NCBI GenBank assembly: GCA_964605975.1
Contig: CAZSER010000038.1
Span: 1 to 6,302, forward strand
Origin: JBAYHA01 sp964605975
Lineage (GTDB): Bacteria; Patescibacteriota; Patescibacteriia; UBA11705; JABHMO01
Direction: 5' to 3'
DNA: 6,302 nt
Position numbers and translations under genes: made by a program. A model generated the notes under the pieces. The model was not told the DNA's origin, did no database searches, and saw only the letters and a list, made by a program, of their open reading frames with translations. Shown here one piece after another: positions 1-5,927 of this stretch (position 1 is the first letter of the stretch; each line of letters starts with the position of its first letter).

Positions 1-1
1 G

Positions 2-1423
2 GTTTTTGTGACTCATCAAAACCCCGACTGTGACGCCAATGTTTCCGGGTGGCTACTACGACTGGCACATAATGTGCCAATTTTTGGCCCAGAAGCCGTT
101 CAGGAGTTCATCCCAGCAGGAACACGCTACCACGAAAGTGGAGAACATGTTTTTCATCACGATGTTGGTGGGTTATATGATGGAATAAATAATTTTGACC
201 ATCATTTTGAGAGAGGAAAATCTCCTCCTAACGCTCCAACCAGCGCCAGTATGGCTGTTTTTGAATCCTATCCAGAACTGCAGAAATGTTCAATTCTTCG
301 CTCATTAACAGAACAAGTTGATCGTAATGACAATAGCTTAAAATATATTGACACACCAGAAGAAGCAGAAATGAAAAAGACCCTAATTCCCATTATTGCG
401 GATTTTAACCGTAATCATAAGGGGACTAGAAAATTGTCGCTGATGCCCAAAAGAACGGCAATTGAATATATCCAACTGTTCAGTAATCTCCAGTATTTCT
501 GGGGAGATATTTCCAGTTCGGAAAAAATGAACATTGGACTATTGGCATTGGAAACTTGGTATGAAAAAATAAAGGATAATAAGTTTTCAGAACAACAACT
601 TTCTCCCAACGAACTGGACATCATACTCCAAACTATTGGCGTTTTTGTTCAATCTATTTTGGAAGAAAAGAACCCCAACGAGTTCAGTTTCTTTGAACTT
701 ATGTGCAGATTCAATACCGTCACAACGGCAGAAACCAAAAAGTTGATCGAAATAAAAAAAGATGGAAACGATCCAGATAAAAAAGCTTTTTTGGCTCTGC
801 ACTATTTTATAAAAGAATTACAAAATCCAACGAAGGATCCTGTAATTCAAGAAAAACGGAAAGAACTAGCTCCATTGGTAAATTCTGAAAATTACCAGTT
901 GGAAATAATAAGAGTCAATGAACCATGGCCAGTTTTACAACTGATGCCAAATCTCATGAAATATCCCAATAAAGTTGTAATTCCCTACCTGTTAGCCTTG
1001 TTGAAAGCTTGGTATAACAAGACGGTCGGAGAAAAAATAGTTCTCCCCGTTGTTCAACGAGCGAACCCCCAAACAATAAATGGGGTTAATATCCTATTTA
1101 TTGAGAGAACCAAAATAGAACCGAAAATACTTCGGTACTATCTCCGCAAAAGAAAGAATCTTTTTGGAGTTGACCTAGTAGTGGCCCAACATAGCCTTGG
1201 TGACAAAAAGGTCACCAACATCACCAAAATTGTCGGCAGAGATGACTGGCAAGAAGCTGATGGACTAGAACATCTTCAAATTGAACTTTCACATGGAGAA
1301 AATCGGACATTTCTCCACGAAAGTGGTTTTACTCTCTATTTATATGGAGAGGAAGAAAAAGAGAAGATAAAAGAATCGCTTTATTCTTGGATCAGAATGA
1401 AGCGAATTTCTCAAACAGCTTAA
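2..1423 (+). CDS. DHH-type (MYG1-like) metal-dependent phosphohydrolase, 5' end missing
   Basis: The N-terminus carries signatures of the DHH phosphoesterase superfamily. Numbering from the GTG at 8: THQNPDCDA at residues 2-10 (motif I metal site), HDVGG at 51-55, and FDHH at 63-66, the name-giving motif. Such proteins bind divalent metal, usually Mn2+, and hydrolyse phosphodiester or phosphate bonds; the substrate here cannot be told. About 300 mostly helical residues follow, and the C-terminal part (FLHESGF near 437) resembles the xFVHxSGF tail of MYG1-like proteins. The frame is open to the window edge, and the codons before the GTG (Val-Phe) fit the beta strand that normally precedes THxxPDxDA. 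The true start is therefore probably outside the window and the GTG an internal valine. No signal peptide is visible, so it is likely cytoplasmic. It converges on the MFS gene and shares a terminator region with it. Superfamily call fairly sure, specific function not. Confidence 0.68.
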   Translation, partial: VFVTHQNPDCDANVSGWLLRLAHNVPIFGPEAVQEFIPAGTRYHESGEHVFHHDVGGLYDGINNFDHHFERGKSPPNAPTSASMAVFESYPELQKCSILRSLTEQVDRNDNSLKYIDTPEEAEMKKTLIPIIADFNRNHKGTRKLSLMPKRTAIEYIQLFSNLQYFWGDISSSEKMNIGLLALETWYEKIKDNKFSEQQLSPNELDIILQTIGVFVQSILEEKNPNEFSFFELMCRFNTVTTAETKKLIEIKKDGNDPDKKAFLALHYFIKELQNPTKDPVIQEKRKELAPLVNSENYQLEIIRVNEPWPVLQLMPNLMKYPNKVVIPYLLALLKAWYNKTVGEKIVLPVVQRANPQTINGVNILFIERTKIEPKILRYYLRKRKNLFGVDLVVAQHSLGDKKVTNITKIVGRDDWQEADGLEHLQIELSHGENRTFLHESGFTLYLYGEEEKEKIKESLYSWIRMKRISQTA

Positions 1424-1431
1424 CATAAAAT

Positions 1432-1462
1432 AGAGCTCCCCACGCGGAAAGCTCTTTTTTTT
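1432..1462 (+). terminator. Intrinsic terminator after the DHH gene
   Basis: AGAGCT at 1432-1437 pairs with AGCTCT at 1450-1455. Two inner C-G pairs close an ACGC loop after a small internal mismatch. Eight Ts follow at 1455-1462. It begins 9 nt after the DHH stop, and its T-run overlaps the stop codon of the convergent MFS gene. It may act weakly in the other direction, where the stem is followed by ATTTTAT. Confidence 0.85.
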
Positions 1463-2636
1463 ATTTTGGAGAATCAATTTTTTGAGTCAAGAAAACAGCA
1501 AAAAACAAAATTGGCAAAGAAATACCCCAAACAATTTGATAAGGAAAATAGTCGGACAAAAAACAAGAAAGCATCCAACCCAAAAGCATAAAAACTTTCA
1601 TTACCATTTCGGCAAAAGAACCAATGGTCGCCCGAACTTCACTAGGAATTTCGGCTTGAATCATCGCTTTTCTAATGGGTGAAAACATGCCCCTACCAAT
1701 TTCATGAAGCAAGAAAAAAGATAAAATCACCCAACCATTTTCAAAAATAATCATCGGTAAAATACAACCACAAATTAACAAATTGGACAAAGTAAAAATT
1801 TTTTTTCGACTCATTTTTTTTCTTACCAAACACAAAACGACAACCAATCCCAAAACTTCAAAAACTTTTATTGCCAACCAAGAATAACTGATTACTTGTT
1901 CTCCCAATTTTTCTCTAATCACCAACGACCATTGCAAATTCAAGGACTGAAAAGCCATCGCCATCACCGACATTGAAAAAATTATTTTCCAAACTTTTTT
2001 ATTTTTCATGCCGTACTTATAACTACCGACTAAAATATTTTTAAAACTATCCGTTATTCCCTTTTTTTTCTTAACAAAATAGTCCTCCGACAAAAAGATA
2101 ACAGACAAAACAGCCAAAAAACCCAATCCCAAACAAGAAGCCAACAAAGCTAAATGGTAATTTATAACTCCCAGCTCCGCACCAATAAATCCGGATAAAG
2201 CTGATGCCAACCGTAACATTATTTCGCCAAAAGAAAAGTTCGCCGATAAATCACTTTTGAGTTGATGAAAATCCAGACTATCTTTGAGCCAAGCATCCAA
2301 AGATCCCGAAATAAAAGAGCTACCAAAAGCCAACAAAATCTCCGCCAATAAACAATGAGTAAAATCGTGTGCCAAACCATAAACTAAAAAAGCCACTGCC
2401 ATAATTATCAAACCAAAAATAATTGACCACCTTCTACCAAAAAGATCGGCAACAACTCCAGTTGGAAATTCAAAAAGAGCTCCCGCCAAGAAAAAAGCGC
2501 CATTCAAAAAAGCCATCTGCGAAAAAGTTAAACCAATATCTTTCCACATCAAAACCAAAACACCATGACAAAAGGCGGAGAAGAAACTAAACAAAAAATT
2601 AAATCCTAAATAATACCGAATAATTTTACTCTTCAT
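1461..2636 (-). CDS. MFS transporter (12-TM-type efflux/permease)
   Basis: This 391-residue, strongly hydrophobic protein has the usual length of a 12-helix major facilitator. The family hallmark, motif A between TM2 and TM3, reads EFPTGVVADLFGRRWS at residues 56-71, with the conserved Asp64, Gly67, Arg68 and Arg69. A lysine-rich cytoplasmic loop near residues 190-215 (VKKKKG) separates the two six-helix halves. It should sit in the cytoplasmic membrane and move a small solute by proton coupling. The sequence does not reveal the substrate; the general look is that of drug-efflux-type MFS proteins. The ATG is well supported by AGGGAGGA 6 nt upstream. The gene is alone in its unit. Its leader contains an intrinsic terminator preceded by two large hairpins, so expression is probably set by premature termination, perhaps by a ligand related to the cargo (inference). 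Confidence 0.85.
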   Translation of the reverse strand: MKSKIIRYYLGFNFLFSFFSAFCHGVLVLMWKDIGLTFSQMAFLNGAFFLAGALFEFPTGVVADLFGRRWSIIFGLIIMAVAFLVYGLAHDFTHCLLAEILLAFGSSFISGSLDAWLKDSLDFHQLKSDLSANFSFGEIMLRLASALSGFIGAELGVINYHLALLASCLGLGFLAVLSVIFLSEDYFVKKKKGITDSFKNILVGSYKYGMKNKKVWKIIFSMSVMAMAFQSLNLQWSLVIREKLGEQVISYSWLAIKVFEVLGLVVVLCLVRKKMSRKKIFTLSNLLICGCILPMIIFENGWVILSFFLLHEIGRGMFSPIRKAMIQAEIPSEVRATIGSFAEMVMKVFMLLGWMLSCFLSDYFPYQIVWGISLPILFFAVFLTQKIDSPK

Positions 2637-2642
2637 TTTTTG

Positions 2643-2666
2643 TCCTCCCTAAATTGTTAAAGAACT
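2643..2666 (-). promoter_or_regulatory. Ribosome binding site and boxA-like motif of the MFS gene
   Basis: On the - strand AGTTCTTTAACAATTTA (2666-2650) runs straight into the Shine-Dalgarno AGGGAGGA (2650-2643), 6 nt before the ATG. The first part closely matches the E. coli rrn antitermination boxA (core GCTCTTTAACAA). It lies just downstream of the leader terminator. The ribosome binding site is secure; the boxA reading is by similarity only. Confidence 0.6.
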
Positions 2667-2677
2667 TTCCAGCAGTC

Positions 2678-2705
2678 AAAAAAACTCCGGCTGATCTGGC
2701 CGGAG
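2678..2705 (-). terminator. Intrinsic terminator inside the MFS leader
   Basis: A perfect 7-bp GC-rich stem (GCCGGAG 2699-2705 with CTCCGGC 2685-2691) with a 7-nt loop is followed on the - strand by seven Us (2684-2678). It lies about 40 nt upstream of the MFS start and has no annotated gene before it. It thus ends either a small RNA or, more likely, an attenuated MFS leader. On the + strand there is no U-run, which fixes the orientation. Confidence 0.88.
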
Positions 2706-2824
2706 ATATTATTTAAAGATTTTTACTTCGCTAAATAAAATTTAAATAATCTTTCTGGTCAAATCGGCAAAAAATAAAACCACAATCGGCATCCATACCG
2801 AAGGTTTTAATACCTGACCAGAAA
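2706..2824 (-). ncRNA. Candidate cis-regulatory structured RNA upstream of the MFS gene
   Basis: Two nested hairpins stand directly before the leader terminator. Hairpin A: a perfect 10-bp outer stem, TTTCTGGTCA 2824-2815 with TGACCAGAAA 2761-2752. Inside it are a 7-bp stem (TAAAACC/GGTTTTA, 2809-2803 with 2781-2775) and a 4-bp stem (TCGG/CCGA, 2801-2798 with 2789-2786) closing an 8-nt loop. Hairpin B (2750-2708): a perfect 10-bp AU stem, ATTATTTAAA/TTTAAATAAT, then a 3-nt bulge, then an 8-bp stem that is complete only on the - strand, where a G-U replaces the A-C mismatch of the + strand. The order of structured domain, terminator, ribosome binding site and transporter gene is that of a riboswitch or attenuator. 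I do not recognise it as a known class. A weak -10 (TATATT, 2851-2846) could start transcription near 2840. Confidence 0.6.
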
Positions 2825-2902
2825 TTTTTATTAAAAAGATTCATAAATATAACTTCTATTATTTATGACGGCATCTTTCGTAAATTGTTACAATAATTTT
2901 AC

Positions 2903-2931
2903 TTGACAAAAAACCAACATCTCATTTTATT
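2903..2931 (+). promoter_or_regulatory. Possible distal promoter of the 211-aa gene
   Basis: A perfect -35 TTGACA (2903-2908) is followed after 17 nt by TTTATT (2926-2931, 4 of 6 consensus positions). It would start transcription near 2938 and make a leader of about 90 nt that includes the palindrome at 2952-2969. The -10 is mediocre. Confidence 0.4.
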
Positions 2932-2951
2932 CTAATTTTAGTGTTTTTGTA

Positions 2952-2969
2952 TTGTTGCCTGTACAACAA
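2952..2969. promoter_or_regulatory. Operator-like palindrome TTGTTG-N6-CAACAA
   Basis: Two perfect 6-nt inverted arms are separated by CCTGTA, about one helical turn between half-site centres. It ends 1 nt before the second TTGACA box (2971) and lies just downstream of the first promoter. A bound repressor would block both. As RNA it could also form a short hairpin. No regulator gene is visible in the window. Confidence 0.4.
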
Positions 2970-2970
2970 C

Positions 2971-3004
2971 TTGACATAATAATTTTATCGTGCCAAATTA
3001 TGAT
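2971..3004 (+). promoter_or_regulatory. Possible proximal promoter of the 211-aa gene
   Basis: A second perfect TTGACA lies at 2971-2976. The best nearby -10, TATGAT (2999-3004), matches 5 of 6 positions but is 22 nt away. AATTAT (2996-3001) has 19-nt spacing and 4 of 6 matches. The suboptimal spacing suggests a weak or activator-dependent promoter. Confidence 0.4.
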
Positions 3005-3023
3005 GTTCTTTAACCAAGGAGGG
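3005..3023 (+). promoter_or_regulatory. boxA-like motif and ribosome binding site of the 211-aa gene
   Basis: GTTCTTTAAC (3005-3014), identical over 10 nt to the motif in the MFS leader, directly precedes a strong Shine-Dalgarno AAGGAGGG (3016-3023), 4 nt before the ATG at 3028. The Shine-Dalgarno decides the start. Confidence 0.6.
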
Positions 3024-3027
3024 CAAA

Positions 3028-3663
3028 ATGTCTGAAAAAAAAGAAAGAAACATTGAATCATTCCTTAAAAGGATTGAAGAAGAGGAGAAGAATTTTCGGA
3101 ATGAACAAGTAATGCTGTTAGAAAAATTAAACTTTTCAAAAGGAATTGAGTACATAATTAAAAATTTTCCGGATAGTTATCTCGAAGAGATTCCTTCTCT
3201 AAGAACAAGCGTGAGCTTTACAAAAGAAGGTGAAAAGCAGAAATATAAACTGGTAGAAACCAAAGGTTATAGTAAACTCCGAGTAGTTTCTCCCTCAGTT
3301 ATTCCCGAGTATCTACTATTCGAAGTTCGAATATTCGAAGTTGAAAGCTTATCACCTTATGAAACAGAGATATTCTGCTATCCCTATGGCATAGTTGAAG
3401 GAGTTCCGGTTTTTACCGGGCACGAATTTAAAGCGTCCGAAAAAAGACATTACTGCTACGAGGATCAATATTGTTTCAGTGCTTTCGGTCCTTCTTTTGA
3501 AATTGTTTATTATTATCATCCCGTATGGTATGATGACTTCCGAAAATTTTGTGCTTACCGGGCAAAATTCCCCGAGGATGTGACAGCAAACCTAATAAAA
3601 CTCTACTCCGAGTTTAGTTCCGCGGCAATGGAGGTGAAAATCCGTAGAGAGCGGTATCACTGA
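3028..3663 (+). CDS. Uncharacterised protein, 211 residues
   Basis: I do not recognise a family. The first 35 residues are highly charged (IESFLKRIEEEEKNF) and probably form an amphipathic helix or short coiled coil. The rest looks like a globular alpha/beta domain rich in aromatic residues, with YYYHPVWYDDF at 161-171 and four cysteines (117, 143, 149, 175) that do not form an evident zinc-ribbon pattern. There is no signal peptide or membrane segment, so it is probably cytoplasmic. A 15-nt internal duplication around 3317-3342 encodes a repeated FEV unit (residues 98-105). It is a single-gene unit with its own strong ribosome binding site, two possible promoters, an operator-like palindrome and a good terminator. 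That looks like a regulated gene rather than decayed sequence. It diverges from the MFS leader RNA, so the two could share a control region. Confidence 0.75.
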   Translation: MSEKKERNIESFLKRIEEEEKNFRNEQVMLLEKLNFSKGIEYIIKNFPDSYLEEIPSLRTSVSFTKEGEKQKYKLVETKGYSKLRVVSPSVIPEYLLFEVRIFEVESLSPYETEIFCYPYGIVEGVPVFTGHEFKASEKRHYCYEDQYCFSAFGPSFEIVYYYHPVWYDDFRKFCAYRAKFPEDVTANLIKLYSEFSSAAMEVKIRRERYH

Positions 3664-3668
3664 CAACC

Positions 3669-3697
3669 AAAACAGTTGCCAATGCAACTGTTTTTTT
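3669..3697 (+). terminator. Intrinsic terminator after the 211-aa gene
   Basis: Perfect stem AAAACAGTTGC (3669-3679) with GCAACTGTTTT (3684-3694), loop CAAT, running into seven Ts (3691-3697). It begins 5 nt after the stop codon. In reverse it offers only a four-T run, so it may also serve the convergent NIF3 gene weakly. Confidence 0.92.
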
Positions 3698-3764
3698 ATT
3701 TATAGTTTTAGATTTTTACGAAATTTACTATTAACCAAGAACATCCAAATAGCCAATTAAATTT

Positions 3765-4712
3765 TTATTTTTTTGAAAATCTTTTAACTCTAATCAATCC
3801 TGAATTAGCAACCACCTCAATACCTCTTTTTTCTAATTCATCCAAGAAAAGGTTCATTCCGATTGAATCGGAAGAGATATGTCCAGCAATAATAGCATTA
3901 ATATGATTCTTCTCCGCCTCTTTCTTGTGTGTTTCACTCATATGCATTCCAATAATTGTTCCCACATGTGCCTGTGATAAATATTGATAAACCTTTGGTG
4001 AGCCTTCCGTTCCTCCAGTAATTTCCGTTAATGCCACCTTGCCACAAAAATTATCTTGATTTCCCGAAAAAAGTCGTGGGCCAAAACCTTTCTTTTGCGC
4101 TTCGGCATATTCAGGAATTTGGCGCAAAACATCCATAACTTCCGAAACATATTTGAAATTTTTGTCTAATTTTTTCTTCAAAAAATCGGCTACCAAGTTA
4201 TCACATGGAGTATGAATACACATAAAACTTTGACCCAAAAGTTTGGCCGCATCAGTTGTTTTGTAATGATTACTAGGATTAACTCCACGAGCAACTTCGG
4301 CAATTCTCATTTTGAAACAACCTTCGGCAATATTTATCGGGACACCATACCCGGCCAAAACTTCTACTTGCAAAGACATTACTTCGGCTAAATTAACTAA
4401 GCCCTTTCCAGAAGGATGATGAGCTATAACCAAGTCAATATCTCCCAGGTTTTGAGCTAATAAAAGCTCCGCAGTATCAATATCTATCCCAGCTAAAACT
4501 TTTTTAACTTTTTTGCCCGAATCAAATAAAATCTGAGAATCAGAGTAAGGATTTTCTAAATTGTTTTGATCAAAAAGATCTTTCTGTTTATCGGAAAGTT
4601 GTTCGAATTTTTCTTTTTTTCTTTTTAAATTTTCTTTGACTGTTTTTTCTCCCCGTAAATCACTCTTAATTCCTAACTTGATAGCAAGATCATAAATTTC
4701 TTTGACTGTCAT
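3765..4712 (-). CDS. NIF3/DUF34-family dinuclear metal protein
   Basis: The metal-binding signatures of the NIF3-like family are present in order: IAHHPSG with His98-His99, HTPCD at 167-171 (His167, Asp171), and AGHISSD at 276-282 (His278, with Asp282 in place of the more usual Glu). Proteins of this family form ring-shaped hexamers with two metal ions per subunit. Database names such as 'GTP cyclohydrolase 1 type 2' are poorly supported; the real role is unsettled. At 315 residues it is longer than the basic ~250-residue form because of an N-terminal extension of about 60 mainly charged helical residues (KENLKRKKEKFEQLSDKQ). It is cytoplasmic. The ATG lies 4 nt after the SanA-like stop and has no clear Shine-Dalgarno (only AAGAAAT), so translation is probably coupled to that upstream gene. 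Confidence 0.85.
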   Translation of the reverse strand: MTVKEIYDLAIKLGIKSDLRGEKTVKENLKRKKEKFEQLSDKQKDLFDQNNLENPYSDSQILFDSGKKVKKVLAGIDIDTAELLLAQNLGDIDLVIAHHPSGKGLVNLAEVMSLQVEVLAGYGVPINIAEGCFKMRIAEVARGVNPSNHYKTTDAAKLLGQSFMCIHTPCDNLVADFLKKKLDKNFKYVSEVMDVLRQIPEYAEAQKKGFGPRLFSGNQDNFCGKVALTEITGGTEGSPKVYQYLSQAHVGTIIGMHMSETHKKEAEKNHINAIIAGHISSDSIGMNLFLDELEKRGIEVVANSGLIRVKRFSKK

Positions 4713-4716
4713 ATTT

Positions 4717-5367
4717 TTAATTATTTCTTATAAAAAATTTTTTTAAATTAATATCAACAAAAGCCCCCAAACTGGCTAAAATCTCTCGATAATTATATTT
4801 TTTTTGATAACGATAACCGCGGTCAATAGCCGGAATACCAAAAGCATCAATCCCCAAAGAGTTACAAGTATATAAAGCTCGACGCAAATGATATTTCTGA
4901 GTAATCAAAATAATTTTACTTAAATTAAACTCACTTTTCAATCGAGAACAAGAAGCAAAAGTATTCATCCCCCAAAAATCTTCTAACAAAATATCTTCCA
5001 ACAATCCCAAATTCAAAGCCATTTTTTTCATCGCCAGAACTTCCTGATGATCTTTTGTCGAATTATCGCCTGATAAAATTATTTTTTTTACTTTTCCATT
5101 TTGATAAAGTTGAATCGCCGTTTTTAACCGATCTTCCAAAATATCACTTGGTAAGCCTCCCGATTTTAATCCAGCACCAAAGACCAAAGCGATATTATAA
5201 TCATCTAACTCTTTTTCTGTAATAATTTTATTTTGATAACGAAACTGAACAAAAAAAACAATTAAACATAATACCAAAACTAAAAATAAAGAAAGCCAAA
5301 TTACATATTTACAAAATAATTTAACCGAATTAGTTTTTTTCGTTGATAGTTCAATTCCTAAGTCCAT
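4717..5367 (-). CDS. SanA/YdcF-like DUF218 membrane-anchored protein
   Basis: From the ATG at 5367 it has 216 residues: a short cytoplasmic tail, one membrane segment at about 17-41, then a DUF218 domain facing outward. Family motifs: VFGAGL (62-67), SDILEDRL (74-81), LSGDN (98-102), the MNT turn at 134-136, and ITQKYHLRRAL (155-165), which matches the conserved T-x-x-Y/F-H-x-x-R-A. E. coli SanA and YdcF belong to this family and are tied to envelope barrier function; no sure enzymatic reaction is known. The start is uncertain. An in-frame TTG at 5388 would add seven residues, and neither start has a good Shine-Dalgarno (GGCGG is 14 nt before the ATG). First gene of an operon with the NIF3-like gene, 4 nt apart, driven by the promoter at 5408-5435. 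Confidence 0.8.
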   Translation of the reverse strand: MDLGIELSTKKTNSVKLFCKYVIWLSLFLVLVLCLIVFFVQFRYQNKIITEKELDDYNIALVFGAGLKSGGLPSDILEDRLKTAIQLYQNGKVKKIILSGDNSTKDHQEVLAMKKMALNLGLLEDILLEDFWGMNTFASCSRLKSEFNLSKIILITQKYHLRRALYTCNSLGIDAFGIPAIDRGYRYQKKYNYREILASLGAFVDINLKKFFIRNN

Positions 5368-5407
5368 ATGAAAATAAATTACCGCCAAAAAATCAATTAT
5401 CTTTTTT

Positions 5408-5435
5408 ATCCTACCATAAATTGTTAACTTTTCAA
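5408..5435 (-). promoter_or_regulatory. Promoter of the SanA-NIF3 operon
   Basis: On the - strand: -35 TTGAAA (5435-5430), a 16-nt spacer ending in TGG, and -10 TAGGAT (5413-5408), i.e. an extended -10 (TGn). Transcription would start near 5401, giving a leader of about 34 nt before the ATG at 5367. It lies just downstream of the preceding unit's terminator, as expected for a fresh start. Confidence 0.55.
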
Positions 5436-5442
5436 AATGAAA

Positions 5443-5473
5443 AGAGCGCCATCTCTGCGAGAGATAACGCTCT
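5443..5473 (-). terminator. Terminator hairpin of the DUF1874-like unit, possibly bidirectional
   Basis: AGAGCG/CGCTCT (5443-5448 with 5468-5473) encloses a second perfect stem, ATCTCT-gcg-AGAGAT (5451-5465), across a 2+2 mismatch. On the - strand it is followed by CTTTTCATTTT, and on the + strand by AATTTTTT. It separates the DUF1874-like unit from the SanA promoter. Confidence 0.75.
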
Positions 5474-5511
5474 AATTTTTTCTCAGTTCATGCCTTACCG
5501 AGAATGGCGAG

Positions 5512-5546
5512 CCGGATTTTTTACTTTGTTCCGGTCACAAAGTCCG
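5512..5546. repeat. Hairpin just downstream of the DUF1874-like pseudogene
   Basis: ACTTTGT (5523-5529) pairs perfectly with ACAAAGT (5537-5543) around the loop TCCGGTC. An outer CGGA/TCCG pair (5513-5516 with 5543-5546, sharing one base) is offset by six Ts. It starts 2 nt past the pseudogene stop on the - strand. No U-run follows on that strand, so it is not a terminator by itself. Its left arm, TTTTTTACTTTGT, recurs in the repeat at the right edge. Confidence 0.45.
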
Positions 5547-5547
5547 A

Positions 5548-5883
5548 TTAGAGTTCCGAAATTTCGTAAAACCCGAATCGGAACTTCACTTGAGCCACCT
5601 CTTCTGAGGTGTACTCATGACGCCCCTCCAGTCGGGGCAGACCGGAAATCCCCATAACAATCAGGGAATCCCCTTCTTTCAACGCCACGATTGGCGCCTT
5701 GTCCGGAATCGGGATCTCGCTCCCTCATCACCGCAATGGATGCGATATGTGAGGGATTAAGACAGGGCCGGTTTTAATCATTTCCCGAACAACCTCAGGG
5801 GAAATATCCCTCCGAATAATCTCCACCCTTCCCGCCGGGAACATGGAGTCTGCGACTCCAAACCCGAAATAGGTCTTCCCCAT
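5548..5883 (-). pseudogene. Frameshifted DUF1874 / STIV B116-like protein gene
   Basis: Three pieces in two frames make one recognisable small protein. Residues 1-40 (from ATG 5883, containing FGVADSMFPAGRVE) are in frame 0. CLNPSHIASIAVMRE (5764-5720) is in the -1 frame. EIPIPDKAP through GDSLIVMGISGLPRL to HEYTSEEVAQ and YEISEL-stop (5718-5548) is in frame 0 again. Read straight through, frame 0 meets TGA TGA at 5730-5725. The simplest account is loss of 1 nt near 5764 and of about 11 nt at 5719, where the family usually has 'RYGI' before EIPIP; together that is 12 nt of an original ~115 codons. The GDxLIVM...RL...T-x-E-E pattern and the SHxAxI histidine fit DUF1874, the fold of the viral ring nuclease AcrIII-1 that cleaves cyclic tetra-adenylate. 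Function here is unproven. GC content is clearly above its neighbours, suggesting transfer. Sequencing error would need two independent events. Confidence 0.68.
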
Positions 5884-5887
5884 GATG

Positions 5888-5914
5888 CCTCCCTTTGCTC
5901 GACTACCCTCGAGC
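5888..5914 (-). promoter_or_regulatory. Ribosome binding site with adjacent hairpin, DUF1874-like gene
   Basis: AAAGGGAGG (5896-5888) lies 4 nt before the ATG and fixes the start. Abutting it upstream is a perfect 6-bp stem, GCTCGA/TCGAGC (5914-5909 with 5902-5897), around GGGTAG. A hairpin touching the Shine-Dalgarno can tune translation. Its sequence resembles the core of the REP-like repeat at 6224-6243. Confidence 0.6.
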
Positions 5915-5927
5915 TGGGACAGTTATT

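Noticed and set aside
415..802. Two antisense reading frames within the DHH gene
   Set aside because: No ribosome binding sites or recognisable motifs; they are the mirror of a real coding frame.
1197..1218. Perfect 8-bp hairpin TTGGTGAC/GTCACCAA inside the DHH gene
   Set aside because: It lies in a coding stretch (SLGDKKVTN) with no U-run or nearby start; chance or codon-driven pairing is enough.
1482..1682. + strand frame antisense to the MFS gene
   Set aside because: Low-complexity, Asn/Lys/Thr-rich translation typical of the reverse of a membrane protein gene.
3395..3583. Second + strand frame inside the 211-aa gene
   Set aside because: Wholly nested, with no initiation signal and no matching features.
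5395..5425. TTAACAATTTA in the SanA leader as a fourth boxA-like element
   Set aside because: It lacks the GTTCT part of the motif and lies between the -35 and -10 boxes, so it would not be transcribed.
5343..5657. + strand reading frame of 104 codons
   Set aside because: It runs antisense through the DUF1874-like pseudogene, a terminator hairpin and the SanA promoter, and has no ribosome binding site.
5752..5772. Programmed -1 frameshift in the DUF1874-like gene
   Set aside because: GGC CCT GTC is not a classical slippery heptamer, and a second, independent indel at 5719 would still be needed to restore the frame.
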